DNA of 64,000 nucleotides from NCBI RefSeq assembly GCF_000621605.1, contig NZ_KK211315.1:18062-82061 (forward strand). Direction: 5' to 3'. The stretch comes from Butyrivibrio sp. MC2021 (GTDB lineage: Bacteria > Bacillota > Clostridia > Lachnospirales > Lachnospiraceae). How positions within the stretch are numbered: the first letter of the stretch is position 1; the number at the start of each line of letters is the position of its first letter. The notes under the pieces are model-generated. The model had not been told where the DNA came from. It saw only the letters and a list, made by a program, of their open reading frames with translations, and ran no database searches. The position numbers and the translations under genes were made by a program. Below are positions 1-8,445 of the stretch, piece after piece.

Positions 1-558
1 CTCAGACTGGTTCTCGTCTTTTCTCATAGGAAGTATTGCCTGCTCATTAAAGAACAGCCTTTCCTGAGTAACTTTGCCCTGTGGTTCCAGCTCAACACCA
101 AGAGATTTTAAAGCAGATAAAATATAACAATCATCTTTTTTCCAAAGATAAAAAGTATTCAGCCTTTCATGGGAGGATGATTCAAACCACGCAAACCCAC
201 CTCTATAAAGTGCAATATCAGAAGGATAATTAGGATAATCCCAATCCCAAAGACTACATTCAAATTTGTCCAATACAAAAAACGATTCTATCGTTGCTTT
301 GTATGTTACCAGCTCACAAATAGGCTCATGGTCAATTAATTGTTTTGTCAAAGGCCATTCTGATACCATCTTAGATCCGAGCTTAAATTTTTGAAGTTGT
401 CTTCTTATATCCTTAACATTCTGTTCAAACTTCTCATTTTTAGACGTTTTATAATATAAAAAAGAAAAGGCATCACTAGATGTAAATGCACAAACAAATA
501 AGTCTCTTGTCACTTTTTTACTATCGCAATTTCTAACAAAATATGAATCATACATCAT
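1..558 (-). CDS. Partial hypothetical protein, probable immunity protein (runs off left edge)
   Basis: The frame is open from an ATG at 558 to the window edge, giving 186 codons without a stop. Two ATGs follow a GGAGGGGG ribosome binding site (about 565-573); I took the first. The product begins MMYDSYFVRNCDSKKV and is acidic and aromatic-rich, with no signal peptide or membrane segment. I do not recognise a family. It lies 14 bases downstream of a frame that encodes the end of an Rhs-type toxin tip (573-671), which is where a cognate immunity gene normally sits. The immunity role is inferred from that position only. The C-terminus lies outside the window. Confidence 0.6.
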   Translation of the reverse strand, partial: MMYDSYFVRNCDSKKVTRDLFVCAFTSSDAFSFLYYKTSKNEKFEQNVKDIRRQLQKFKLGSKMVSEWPLTKQLIDHEPICELVTYKATIESFFVLDKFECSLWDWDYPNYPSDIALYRGGFAWFESSSHERLNTFYLWKKDDCYILSALKSLGVELEPQGKVTQERLFFNEQAILPMRKDENQSE

Positions 559-572
559 ATACAATCCCCCTC

Positions 573-671
573 CTAACTCATATACCAAATATGAACATGC
601 GAATCGCGGTTTGGATGATAATGGAAATAATGACCAGTTCCGCTATCAATTTCTAGTCCTACTGCATTCTT
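573..671 (-). pseudogene. Remnant of a polymorphic-toxin C-terminal tip
   Basis: Read leftward, a stop-free frame of 33 codons ends NAVGLEIDSGTGHYFHYHP, then NRDSHVHIWYMS and a TAG at 573-575. The frame is closed upstream by a TGA (672-674) and has no start. A His/aromatic-rich ending like this, directly before an immunity-like gene, fits the last residues of a secreted nuclease-type tip. The rest of the toxin is missing. Homology is judged by eye; the family is not identified. Confidence 0.5.
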
Positions 672-735
672 TCACTCCCCATTTTTTCGATAATAAGTTC
701 CTGATATCATATTATATTTTTCCGTTTTCAATTTT

Positions 736-795
736 GTCAATACTATTATCATATTCTGTTATTAGTATTGACTTAATCAAAACCTGATATATAAT
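736..795 (+). promoter_or_regulatory. Promoter and dyad operator of the BlaI/BlaR1-like operon
   Basis: A -35 box TTGACT (768-773) and a -10 box TATAAT (790-795) are 16 bases apart. A perfect inverted repeat GTCAATACTA (736-745) / TAGTATTGAC (763-772) overlaps the -35 box. BlaI-family repressors bind dyads over their own promoter, so autoregulation is likely. The repeat is seen; the binding is inferred. Confidence 0.65.
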
Positions 796-831
796 TAAAT
801 TGTCAAATGTCACTTTTTGAGGAATCACTTT

Positions 832-1251
832 ATGAGATTAAATCAATTAAACGCTAGGGAAAAAACTATAATGGATTTACTTTGGACCTCTGATTCAGGT
901 TTAACCAGTATTGAAATGCTTGACAGATTGGACGACACTGATTGGAACAAGCTAAGCATTTTCCGTACAATCAACAGCCTGATTGACAAGAATCTGATAG
1001 AGGTTTCAGGCTTTGAACAATACAACACTCAGTACGCCCGTAGATTCAGATGTTCCATCACCCGGGAAGAATATGCTGCCAGGTTATTGAAAATGGATGG
1101 CCTTACGTACAAGTCTCTTGGAAACATTGCCATGGCGATGATTAAAAATGATGGCGATGATAATGAAGAAACAAGGGAAGAATTGATTGAGAGTCTTCAG
1201 GAAATAATTGACAGTCTAAAAAAGAATCAAAAAATTGATCAGGAAAGATGA
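832..1251 (+). CDS. BlaI/MecI-family transcriptional regulator
   Basis: The 139-residue product has the size and layout of penicillinase repressors: an N-terminal winged helix (LNAREKTIMDLLW, then TSIEMLDRL, then IFRTINSLIDKNLIEV as recognition helix and wing) and a C-terminal dimerisation region (REEYAARLL to the end) that in the family carries the protease site. I chose ATG 832 because GAGGA lies about nine bases upstream; a TTG at 817 is in frame but lacks a site. It overlaps the M56 peptidase gene by four bases (ATGA), the classical blaI-blaR1 coupling. It probably represses its own promoter through the dyad at 736-772. No beta-lactamase gene is adjacent, so the target genes are unknown. 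Confidence 0.85.
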   Translation: MRLNQLNAREKTIMDLLWTSDSGLTSIEMLDRLDDTDWNKLSIFRTINSLIDKNLIEVSGFEQYNTQYARRFRCSITREEYAARLLKMDGLTYKSLGNIAMAMIKNDGDDNEETREELIESLQEIIDSLKKNQKIDQER

Positions 1252-2432
1252 TGTATCAAATGAGCAACCTGGAATTGTTCTGTGACTTTTGGATTTGTGT
1301 GCTATATACCAGCATTTTTATTCTCCTGTTTTACCATATTAGAAAAAAGCTCATGAAACTGAGGCTCATAAGTGTTAGAGCTATCTGCTTCATCTATTTT
1401 TTATGCCTTTTACGACTCCTGCTTCCCTTTGAAGCCCCATGGGCCATCTGCATAACCAGCAGAATCTTCAATCCCATTATGGATTTCATGTTTTTTAGAA
1501 GAATTAGCTTTGGTCACCATAGCCTGTATTTTTACCAAATACTATTCACTTTGTATGTCACAATTAGTATTTTCTTACTATTAAGGCTTTTATTCTCCTA
1601 TACTGTGGTTTCCGCACAAACCAGAAAAAAATCGCTGGATCCTTCTGATAAAGCCTACCGTTTCTTAAGCGATATACAGGATGATTATTCAACATCTCTT
1701 AATATCAAACTCTATGAACTGGATAATCTAAACAGTCCTTTGAGTACGGGCTTACTGAGGAAATGCATAATCCTACCAGCAAGCTACAGCACTCTATATT
1801 CGGATGAGCAGTTGCACTTCATCCTTAGGCATGAATACAATCATTTGAAAAATCGTGACTGCTTTTCAAAATTACTTGCAAACGTCGTTGTTTGCCTGTT
1901 TTTCTGGAATCCCTGTGTATATATTTTCAGAAAAGACATTGAACAGTCAATGGAACTTAGGTGCGATCAGATGACACTTGATGGTTTGACTGACAATAAG
2001 CGCCTTCAATACCTGGAAACAATGCTTCTTGTTATAAAGAATCAGAACACATTGAAAGCCTCTCGTTCATCATTATCGGAACGCTGTGCCCTTAAACTGG
2101 TTTCAAATTATCCTGTAGATCTCAAGGAACGCTTCCTGGTGATATCAAAAAAGCACTATGCACATTCATTTTTTAAAGACCTTGTCGTCTACACTTTTGC
2201 GGCAACACTATTTATTTCTTCATACACTGTATTCTTCAGTTCTCACTATGATCCGCCACTGGATGATATTGAACCTGATTGTGCATGTCATGAAATAGAT
2301 CCCACTACAGATACTCTGGTTATTGATGATTCAGACTGCTATATTCTCTTAAACGATGGATCAACACTGTCAGTATCTGGTAATGCAATACAATTATGGG
2401 AAGAAAATGGAGGAAGAGTTATAAGAAAATAA
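1248..2432 (+). CDS. BlaR1-like M56 family membrane metallopeptidase
   Basis: This 394-residue protein has several N-terminal membrane segments (about 12-30, 40-58, 96-125) and a cytoplasmic zinc-peptidase core with HEYNH at about residue 195, followed by LKNRDCF and a downstream E-L-R-CDQ motif. A further membrane segment lies near residue 315-333, and a short extracytoplasmic tail of about 60 residues follows. Full BlaR1 proteins carry a 250-residue penicillin-sensor domain there; it is absent, so the signal need not be a beta-lactam. The partner repressor overlaps it by four bases. A copy of its first 21 codons occurs at 27346-27408. The family is clear; the inducer is unknown. Confidence 0.8.
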   Translation: MMYQMSNLELFCDFWICVLYTSIFILLFYHIRKKLMKLRLISVRAICFIYFLCLLRLLLPFEAPWAICITSRIFNPIMDFMFFRRISFGHHSLYFYQILFTLYVTISIFLLLRLLFSYTVVSAQTRKKSLDPSDKAYRFLSDIQDDYSTSLNIKLYELDNLNSPLSTGLLRKCIILPASYSTLYSDEQLHFILRHEYNHLKNRDCFSKLLANVVVCLFFWNPCVYIFRKDIEQSMELRCDQMTLDGLTDNKRLQYLETMLLVIKNQNTLKASRSSLSERCALKLVSNYPVDLKERFLVISKKHYAHSFFKDLVVYTFAATLFISSYTVFFSSHYDPPLDDIEPDCACHEIDPTTDTLVIDDSDCYILLNDGSTLSVSGNAIQLWEENGGRVIRK

Positions 2433-2497
2433 AAAAAAGAATCCGATTACTAACTATTGTGTCACACTTTATTTTACATTGCCGATTTTGCATTGAT

Positions 2498-2770
2498 TTA
2501 AAGGGCGGAAGTATATATACATACTTCCTTGCCCTTTTTATTTATAAACACATATCCGTCTGTTTCAAATCCACATCTTTCATGAAGTGCAATACTGGGC
2601 TTATTATCAACACGAACCTGGTCCTGTATGATTTTATAGCCGCGCTCTGTTGCAAGCATGAAAGCTTGTTTCATAGCCGCTGTAGCATATCCCTTGCTTC
2701 TTTCATCTAAATACACTTCAACACCAAGCGACACAATACTCATTTGTTTTATTACAAAACATATATTCAA
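2498..2770 (-). CDS. GNAT acetyltransferase, N-terminally truncated
   Basis: The 90 residues contain the acetyl-CoA-binding half of a GNAT fold: VEVYLDERSKGYATAAMKQA (motif A, R/Q-x-x-G-x-A type loop) and later NKPSIALHERCGFETDGYVF (motif B). Complete family members are about 150 residues, so the first beta strands and helices are missing. The only upstream start is a TTG at 2770, with no convincing binding site; an ATG lies at codon 10. It follows the kinase gene directly and may be a residual 3' part of a gene joined by deletion. The substrate is unknown, and activity is doubtful because of the truncation. Confidence 0.6.
   Translation of the reverse strand: MNICFVIKQMSIVSLGVEVYLDERSKGYATAAMKQAFMLATERGYKIIQDQVRVDNKPSIALHERCGFETDGYVFINKKGKEVCIYTSAL
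2500..2540 (+). terminator. Intrinsic terminator after the BlaR1-like gene
   Basis: AAAGGGC plus GGAAGTAT pair with ATACTTCC and GCCCTTT around a six-base loop with a two-base bulge, and a T run follows on the + strand. The same hairpin overlaps the 3' end of the leftward GNAT fragment, so it may stop both transcripts. Confidence 0.75.
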
Positions 2771-3750
2771 TTTTTAATGATGCATCTGATTAGTTCTAAA
2801 GTCTTAGTTTTATCAAGATTCAAGAACTCAATAAAGTCCAGAACATTCGGGTACATTGAGATATTACAAATCCTACGATAGTCCATGATGGATGCTTTCT
2901 CCATGTCGTTCAATACATATTCCGCTAAAATCTCGTTCAGTGCATCCTGTTGCCTTCTGGCCCATTCCCCATAGAAGGTTTCAGCGTCCTTTGACAAAAA
3001 ATCTTTTCCTGATAATTCAAGGTTTGTTTCGCAGCAAAACTGATTGATATTGACCTCTGTTCCCGCCATATTAAAGTCAATGAGTCCGGCAAAATGCCCA
3101 TTATCAACAAGGATGTTAGACTCGTTAAGATCTCCCTGAATCACGCATCGAGGCAGGTTCTTGTAAACTCTTTTTATCCTGGCTCTAGTATCTTCGTTGA
3201 AGGTAATTACTTCTTCGGCAAAAGAGTCCTCACCAATCTTTCGTAGTTCTTCTACCAGCATATCAAGGTTTTCCTGCTTTTCGTCAACATCAATATCAAG
3301 AGGAGCCAGATCAATCAGTGACCACATGGAATTTACTTCAGAAAGGTCAACTCCCGAGTACTTACTCGCAAGCCTTCCGATAGAGCGCCAAACTTCTTTG
3401 AAAACCACCGATGAATCAACCTCTTCTACCTTTTCCTCAAGAGAAGGATTATCGATATATTCTGAGACATAGCAGGCGTGTCCATCATGCATGAATACAT
3501 AACTTCCTGACTTGCTCTTAATTAACGCAGGTGCGCACACACCTATTTCCCTGTATCTCCCAATAAGTCTATCTATTGATGAGAGACGTTCTTCTGTCAT
3601 GACATCATTATTTATCCTCAACACATATTTCTTATCAAGGATAATATTTAAGCGATAGTCATCCTCCGAGGATGAGTCTATCTCTTTTTTCTCCTTAAAA
3701 TCATTAATACCAAATTCTGTTAATATGCTTAATATCTCTTCTTTTTCCAC
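2767..3750 (-). CDS. Aminoglycoside phosphotransferase/choline-kinase-like protein
   Basis: A 327-residue kinase-fold protein. The N-lobe shows the KYVLRINND strand with the ATP-anchoring lysine. The C-lobe has a Brenner-type loop, VIQGDLNESNILV, and the metal-binding GLIDFNMAG. In most members the loop reads HGD; here Gln replaces His, while the catalytic Asp and the Asn are kept. The GTG start at 3750 is supported by AGGGAGAAG. Members phosphorylate aminoglycosides, homoserine, choline or related small molecules; the substrate cannot be told from sequence. It lies downstream of an ABC half-transporter, a pairing that suits resistance or detoxification, though this is only contextual. Confidence 0.75.
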   Translation of the reverse strand: MEKEEILSILTEFGINDFKEKKEIDSSSEDDYRLNIILDKKYVLRINNDVMTEERLSSIDRLIGRYREIGVCAPALIKSKSGSYVFMHDGHACYVSEYIDNPSLEEKVEEVDSSVVFKEVWRSIGRLASKYSGVDLSEVNSMWSLIDLAPLDIDVDEKQENLDMLVEELRKIGEDSFAEEVITFNEDTRARIKRVYKNLPRCVIQGDLNESNILVDNGHFAGLIDFNMAGTEVNINQFCCETNLELSGKDFLSKDAETFYGEWARRQQDALNEILAEYVLNDMEKASIMDYRRICNISMYPNVLDFIEFLNLDKTKTLELIRCIIKN

Positions 3751-3822
3751 TTTCTTCTCCCTTACTCCAAATTATTATGTGATTTTTTGTGCAATAAACC
3801 TCATCCTATCTGTTGCAGAGGG

Positions 3823-5403
3823 CTATTCATAGCACTTAACAATTTTTCCATCCTCTACTCTTATTTTCTTAAACTCTCCGATATCATCAGAACTATCATG
3901 TGAAACATAGATCATTGTAAGATCTTTTTGCTTTTCCAACCAGCTAAGAATATTGTGGCGTACATCAGCCTGTATCTCATTTAGGCCTTCATCGATAACC
4001 AGTAATCCTTTACCTGGAGCAATGGTCATTAATAATGCAATCTTTTGTTGTTCGCCACCTGATAGTTCAATGTTTTGCTTACTTAAATCATCAAATACAC
4101 CATTCTCATTTATCCGAGGAATGGATAAAAAATTCTTAAGCAGATCCGGTTTTACTCCTTCCAGCATTTCACCTATTGTGGCATCAATTATATGTTCATT
4201 CTGAAAAACAACTCCCATATATGAGCAGATATCTGAATAGGTGAGGTTTATATAATCTAAATCATTAATCAGGATTTTTCCTGATAACGGATCAATTGCT
4301 TTATATATAGCCTTCAGAAACGTGGACTTTCCGCCACCATTATCGCCGGAAACAATTATTTTATCGCCTTTGTTTATTGTAAGGTTCTTAATATGCAAAA
4401 GCGTATTATCATCATATCCAAGCTCAGTATCTGAAAATACCAATTTGTTAAATACACTCACATCTGGATCATTAAACTCTCTCTTGGAAGAATCAAGCCT
4501 CTTTTCTAGTATTATCTTTACCGCCCTGCCACCGGAAAAAGCGTTTATAGCAGAGCAAAGGCACACAATAGGAACTGCAATCAATTCGCAATACTCTAAA
4601 GATGCGGCCACTGTTCCAACTGTTAGCTTATTTGTTACCAAGCCATACGCTCCATAAAATATTATCAGTAACACACCCATAAAAGAAGTCAGGCCCATTA
4701 CTGTTTCAGCTTTACTTTGAAGCATTCCATATGAAACAGATTGTTTAATATACTTATCTCTGGCTTTCCCTATCTTCTCCCTATATCCCCCAAGGTTAAG
4801 ATTGTTTTTTATAGCATTTATATTCATGTAAAAATCATCGAGCACTTTATTCATTTCGACTGATTTTTCCAGACACCGCTCTTTATTATTCTCGATCTTG
4901 CCCTGAAGCAGTTTAGGTATTATCAGAGTAATGATGTTCGGAATAAGGATCAGAACGGCCATTACTCTGTCCATTCTAAATATTGATGCCCCATAAAACA
5001 CCAATCCGATTGCAGTAGAGATTATCACAAGCCTGTTCTCATAGAATTCCGATATCATTTCATCTATGTTTTTATTGATATCCGTATCTATTATTGCCTT
5101 CTCTTCGGAATTGGTTTTAATAAATATGGGGAAAGAATACTTATCTGTGATTCTCTTAAGACAGTTACTTTTGATTATAGCAGTCATATGAACAATACAG
5201 CGTTTTGATATGTATCCAAATAGCAAAATGCCAATTACTGATGCCATGTATGCAAATGCGGCATGCCAAATTTTCATATTCTCTATATTTCCATCAAGAA
5301 TTACTTTTAACAATAATGGTTGTACAACAGTACATATCGATTCCAAAATTGCAGACGCCACATACGTTATCTCATTTTTCTTCGCTCCCTTATCAAAGCT
5401 CAT
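3823..5403 (-). CDS. ABC transporter, fused permease and ATPase (half-transporter)
   Basis: A 526-residue exporter-type ABC protein. About residues 10-300 hold the membrane domain with hydrophobic segments near 10-35, 45-65, 120-160 and 235-285. The nucleotide-binding domain follows: Walker A GDNGGGKST, Q-loop VVFQNEH, signature LSGGEQQ, Walker B GLLVIDEG, H-loop YVSHDS. All catalytic residues are present. It is shorter than the usual 570-600 residues, mainly at the N-terminus. The ATG is preceded by GAGGAAG. It lies downstream of Rhs cassettes and upstream of the kinase gene; peptide or drug export is a family inference. It probably works as a homodimer. Confidence 0.85.
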   Translation of the reverse strand: MSFDKGAKKNEITYVASAILESICTVVQPLLLKVILDGNIENMKIWHAAFAYMASVIGILLFGYISKRCIVHMTAIIKSNCLKRITDKYSFPIFIKTNSEEKAIIDTDINKNIDEMISEFYENRLVIISTAIGLVFYGASIFRMDRVMAVLILIPNIITLIIPKLLQGKIENNKERCLEKSVEMNKVLDDFYMNINAIKNNLNLGGYREKIGKARDKYIKQSVSYGMLQSKAETVMGLTSFMGVLLIIFYGAYGLVTNKLTVGTVAASLEYCELIAVPIVCLCSAINAFSGGRAVKIILEKRLDSSKREFNDPDVSVFNKLVFSDTELGYDDNTLLHIKNLTINKGDKIIVSGDNGGGKSTFLKAIYKAIDPLSGKILINDLDYINLTYSDICSYMGVVFQNEHIIDATIGEMLEGVKPDLLKNFLSIPRINENGVFDDLSKQNIELSGGEQQKIALLMTIAPGKGLLVIDEGLNEIQADVRHNILSWLEKQKDLTMIYVSHDSSDDIGEFKKIRVEDGKIVKCYE

Positions 5404-5546
5404 TCAAGTCTTCCTCTTTTCATCAATCATCATCCAGCATGAAGTGAATCACATTGTTTCGAATAATAAAAAAGTTGTACCATAATCTTCTGTCTATTCT
5501 AAAACACACTGACTTCAGGAGAGCCATATACTGTAGCGGAACTATT

Positions 5547-5567
5547 AGGCGGAGCATAACTCCGCCT
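5547..5567 (-). terminator. Hairpin downstream of the GNAT gene
   Basis: AGGCGGAG and CTCCGCCT form an eight-base-pair stem with a five-base loop, 30 bases after the stop of the leftward GNAT gene. There is no good T tract, so termination is uncertain. The 5404-5596 gap holds nothing else that I can support. Confidence 0.4.
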
Positions 5568-5596
5568 GGTTAGAATACACATCAACTAATAAATAT

Positions 5597-6118
5597 TTAA
5601 TCAACTACATAGTTATACTCGAGGCTATAGTCTCTATCGCTTTCTTCATTTCTAAGATAGTCATAACCTTTATCGGAAACAATCTTAAAGCCGCATTTCT
5701 CATGTGTTTTCAATGATGCTGTATTTTTCTTGCTCACGCAGTCACATACTCTAAAACTTCCTTCTTTTTTCAAATTTTCAAGGACAAGATTGATAAGATG
5801 CGCAGCATATCCCTTCTTTCTGCTTTCCGGAGGTGTTTCAAGAGCTTCAATATAGAACAATCTAGGCTCAACCATGTTGGTTCTTAGTGCACTGAGCCAT
5901 TCTCCATTCTCTTCATATATCCAGTAAACACTATCCTCTCGCTTGAAAAAATCATTCTTTAAAAAATCGCAAAAATTCGTCTCCACAAGCTTAACTGCTT
6001 TTTCTTTATCCTTTTCGTCTGGATAAAAATACTCGGTATTATCATAATTACTCTCTGAGTATATATCCATCAGTTTTCTTTCATCCAAGTCACTATACTT
6101 CATTATTTTTCTAAGCAT
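5597..6118 (-). CDS. GNAT family N-acetyltransferase
   Basis: The gene starts at ATG 6118 (MLRKIMKYSDLDERKLMDIY), six bases after a strong GGGAGG, and encodes 173 residues. The GNAT core is visible: RLFYIEALETPPESRKKGYA (motif A, R-K-K-G-Y-A acetyl-CoA loop), then AAHLINLVLENL and NTASLKTHEKCGFKIV (motif B). The length is normal. A longer in-frame ORF to 6286 is an artefact: its first 44 residues are a piece of Rhs Hint domain joined by chance. The gene therefore sits immediately behind a broken Rhs cassette. The acceptor substrate is unknown. Confidence 0.8.
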   Translation of the reverse strand: MLRKIMKYSDLDERKLMDIYSESNYDNTEYFYPDEKDKEKAVKLVETNFCDFLKNDFFKREDSVYWIYEENGEWLSALRTNMVEPRLFYIEALETPPESRKKGYAAHLINLVLENLKKEGSFRVCDCVSKKNTASLKTHEKCGFKIVSDKGYDYLRNEESDRDYSLEYNYVVD

Positions 6119-6154
6119 AACAATACCTCCCAAATGCAAACAGAAATCTGCTAA

Positions 6155-6510
6155 AAGTACAAATTCACTTTCTTCTACTTGTTCAATAGGTATAGGACCA
6201 TCGATAGTTTCAACTAGCGTTCCCGCGACGAAGCAATGATTGGACGTCATTCCTCCCGTGACAAATCCGGTAATAGCACCAGACATAAAACCATCACACG
6301 CTCCATATTACTGCAAGCAGTAACATATTTGGGCGACAATGAAGTTTTGCTTTGCAAAAGGTCGCCCCAAGTAAAACTGAATCATGTTCTCACGCAAAGC
6401 GCAGCGGAGTGCGCTTTGCTACATAAAATAAAAAATGCCTTAGTTGCAGCTTGTTTAGTCTTTTCCAAGTCGCCACCACTGGTAACGAAGGCTATGCCAC
6501 CATTTATTGC
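6155..6510 (-). pseudogene. Rhs/Hint remnant interrupted by a palindromic element
   Basis: Two pieces match the intact Rhs genes. The left piece (6155-6305) encodes SGAITGFVTGGMTSNHCFVA and on to the Hint start ETIDGPIPIEQVEESEFVL, then breaks off just before the GNAT gene. The right piece (about 6435-6510) encodes INGGIAFVTSGGDLEKTKQAA. Between them, where intact copies read AAIDGACDG, about 125 bases of palindromic DNA are inserted. Neither start nor toxin remains. Confidence 0.7.
6308..6419. repeat. Palindromic element, copy 1
   Basis: Three hairpins occur in a row: TTACTGC-AA-GCAGTAA (6308-6323); GGGCGAC...GTCGCCC (6331-6367) enclosing TTTTGC/GCAAAA; and GCAAAGCGCA/TGCGCTTTGC (6394-6419). 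The stretch 6308-6387 matches 12709-12789 over its whole length with few differences; the third hairpin is present only here. Confidence 0.75.
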
Positions 6511-6570
6511 AGGTACGAATCCTTCTATTTGGTTTATTGTCCTTATTTTTAGGTCAAGATTAATCTGTGA

Positions 6571-6607
6571 ACCCCAGTCCTTTCCTCAAAAGTGGAAGGA
6601 CCGGGGT
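6571..6607. other. GC-rich hairpin downstream of an immunity gene
   Basis: ACCCCAGTCCTT pairs with AAGGACCGGGGT with one mismatch. It lies 57 bases after the stop of the immunity gene at 6664-7080, but no T tract follows in that direction. It could be a weak terminator or a leftover repeat. Confidence 0.35.
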
Positions 6608-6663
6608 CCTTTTCCTCTTAGCGATGCCTTGGTATCACTGTGGTTCATATCCAGTACATCTTT

Positions 6664-7080
6664 TTAATCATAATAACCTTCACAAAAAACAATAATAGAT
6701 TCCACTAGTAGCTCTTCTGATTCTCGCCATGAAGGACAATAAACACCAATACCATATTTTTTTGAAGTAAATCCATCTTCATCCAAAATAATTTCACTAT
6801 CTCTTTGCGAGAACGCCTTCAATACGCAATCGAATGTTTCATCTCCAATCGTTATTTCATCAACACAAACATTAATATCTCCGTAAAATTCTATCGCTTC
6901 AACATACTGTCTATCCTTGTAGTACACAAAAAAATCTTGATAAACATCTGTAAGGCAAGTATTATCTGGTCCTCTGTAAAACTGCTCTAGTGGTTCGCCT
7001 ATCTTATTATGTACTAATGAAATTGTGTTTCCAAATTCTATAGTATGAATACCTACATAAGGTGTAACAAAGTATCTCAA
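6664..7080 (-). CDS. Putative immunity protein for the HNH-like Rhs tip
   Basis: The 138-residue acidic cytoplasmic protein begins MRYFVTPYVGIHTIEFGN. The start is TTG at 7080, chosen because AGGAGGAG lies seven bases upstream and the family-like N-terminus begins there. There is no signal peptide or membrane segment. It follows the toxin stop by 12 bases, the standard toxin-immunity arrangement, so the inference is that it neutralises the nuclease tip encoded by 7093-8445. I do not recognise a named immunity family. Alternative: an unrelated accessory gene. Confidence 0.65.
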   Translation of the reverse strand: MRYFVTPYVGIHTIEFGNTISLVHNKIGEPLEQFYRGPDNTCLTDVYQDFFVYYKDRQYVEAIEFYGDINVCVDEITIGDETFDCVLKAFSQRDSEIILDEDGFTSKKYGIGVYCPSWRESEELLVESIIVFCEGYYD

Positions 7081-7092
7081 TTAGAACTCCTC

Positions 7093-8445
7093 CTATTTAA
7101 TTAAATCTTCTAATGTTTTCGTATATTTCAGCATTTGTTCAATCGCATCATCATATTTGGTCCCAAAAAGTGCTCGAATATTTTTTATATCCATGAGTTG
7201 AGCTTCCATAAACTTGCCCTGATCAATTAACTGTTTCTGCAATTCTCTATACTTAATAGCTTCCGAAGACCTTCCCCAGCTAGCTGTCTTTAGATGATCA
7301 GCAGTATCCATTCGAATTGCTGGTCCTTTTGATTTTGACAAAGGGCTTACTGAATCAGCAGGCATATGATGAACCTGGCCTCCCTTACCTTTCAATTCTC
7401 CATAAGCCCCTCCCTCTGGAATACAATCATTATGAACTAGAACAATCGAATTTCCTACGAAATATGTATGGTAATCTTCAACAGCAAAGTTATAGACGGG
7501 TATTTCGCACTGTAGCTGTTCCCAACGCTTGATCAGAAGATGTAGCTCATTACCTTCATTATCAACAAGAGTTGTTCCTTCCTCAAGGTCTCCAGCAATA
7601 ACAAATCCGATATTCTTCACGTAGAAGGGATGGGCAGGTGTTGTTACTATCTCTTCTCCATCTACGTTCAGATGAATAAGCTCTGTAGTCTCATTGACAT
7701 AGGTTTCAAGAACTCTCTTGTAGGTAACATCTCCTGTTTCAGGATCTTCTGAAAGGACGAATTCACCTTCTTCTATCTGATCTATAGGGGTAAGACCGTC
7801 GATAGTTTCAACCAATGTTCCCGCGACGAAGCAATGATTTGACGTCATTCCTCCCGTGATAAATCCAGTAATAGCACCGGACATGAAGCCGTCACAAGCA
7901 CCATCGATAGCCGCCTGTTTAGCCTGCCCAATATCTCCGCCACTTGTCACAAACGCAATTACACCATTTATCTCAGCACCGGATGCTGCACCAGTTGCTG
8001 CTCCGATAATTGCACCCTCTAGAGCTCCGGTTGCGAAACAGTTCACTGCAGCAACTACTGTTCCAGCAGCTGCTCCGCCCGTTGCGATTGTAAGAACTGC
8101 TGCAACGCCAATAACAGCAAGACCTATTGCAACCTTCTGCTTGTTATTCAGCTCTGGCCAGTTACCGGATGTATCTATCTTATTGACAGGATCATTATCA
8201 CAGTATGCAAAAAGATTATAGCCGGCAACATCGGATGATACGCCTGCAATTACACTATCAGGACTTATGAATCTATGGATCTCAGGATCATAATATCTTG
8301 CATTAAGATAATAAAATCCTGTCTCCTTATCATAATAATATCCTCTGTAACGAAGAGGATTCTTATCTGTAATTCCAAGAGAATCATCTGCCGTAGCAGT
8401 AGTATAGACAATCTTTCCCCACAGGTCATAGGTGTAGGTTCCCAT
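7093..8445 (-). CDS. Rhs C-terminal fragment: core end, Hint domain and HNH-like nuclease tip
   Basis: This 450-residue frame begins in the Rhs barrel plug region (NPLRYRGYYYDKETGFYYLN, then ARYYDPEIHRFISPD), passes an Ala/Gly-rich hydrophobic stretch (about 105-195), a Hint domain from NHCFVAGTLVETIDG to VLVHN (about 205-340), and ends with a tip of about 110 residues. The tip contains GGQVHHMPADS and RMDTADHLKTASWG, a His-His...Asp-His pattern suggesting an HNH/endonuclease VII-type nuclease. It lacks the signal peptide and most YD repeats, so it cannot be secreted alone; it is best read as a displaced cassette that could recombine with the full Rhs gene. The ATG at 8445 has no binding site and is internal to a broken frame continuing upstream. 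Confidence 0.75.
   Translation of the reverse strand: MGTYTYDLWGKIVYTTATADDSLGITDKNPLRYRGYYYDKETGFYYLNARYYDPEIHRFISPDSVIAGVSSDVAGYNLFAYCDNDPVNKIDTSGNWPELNNKQKVAIGLAVIGVAAVLTIATGGAAAGTVVAAVNCFATGALEGAIIGAATGAASGAEINGVIAFVTSGGDIGQAKQAAIDGACDGFMSGAITGFITGGMTSNHCFVAGTLVETIDGLTPIDQIEEGEFVLSEDPETGDVTYKRVLETYVNETTELIHLNVDGEEIVTTPAHPFYVKNIGFVIAGDLEEGTTLVDNEGNELHLLIKRWEQLQCEIPVYNFAVEDYHTYFVGNSIVLVHNDCIPEGGAYGELKGKGGQVHHMPADSVSPLSKSKGPAIRMDTADHLKTASWGRSSEAIKYRELQKQLIDQGKFMEAQLMDIKNIRALFGTKYDDAIEQMLKYTKTLEDLIK

Noticed and set aside
6119-6286. An apparent Hint-GNAT fusion protein
   Set aside because: The Hint part is a truncated remnant in frame by chance; the GNAT gene has its own GGGAGG and ATG at 6118.
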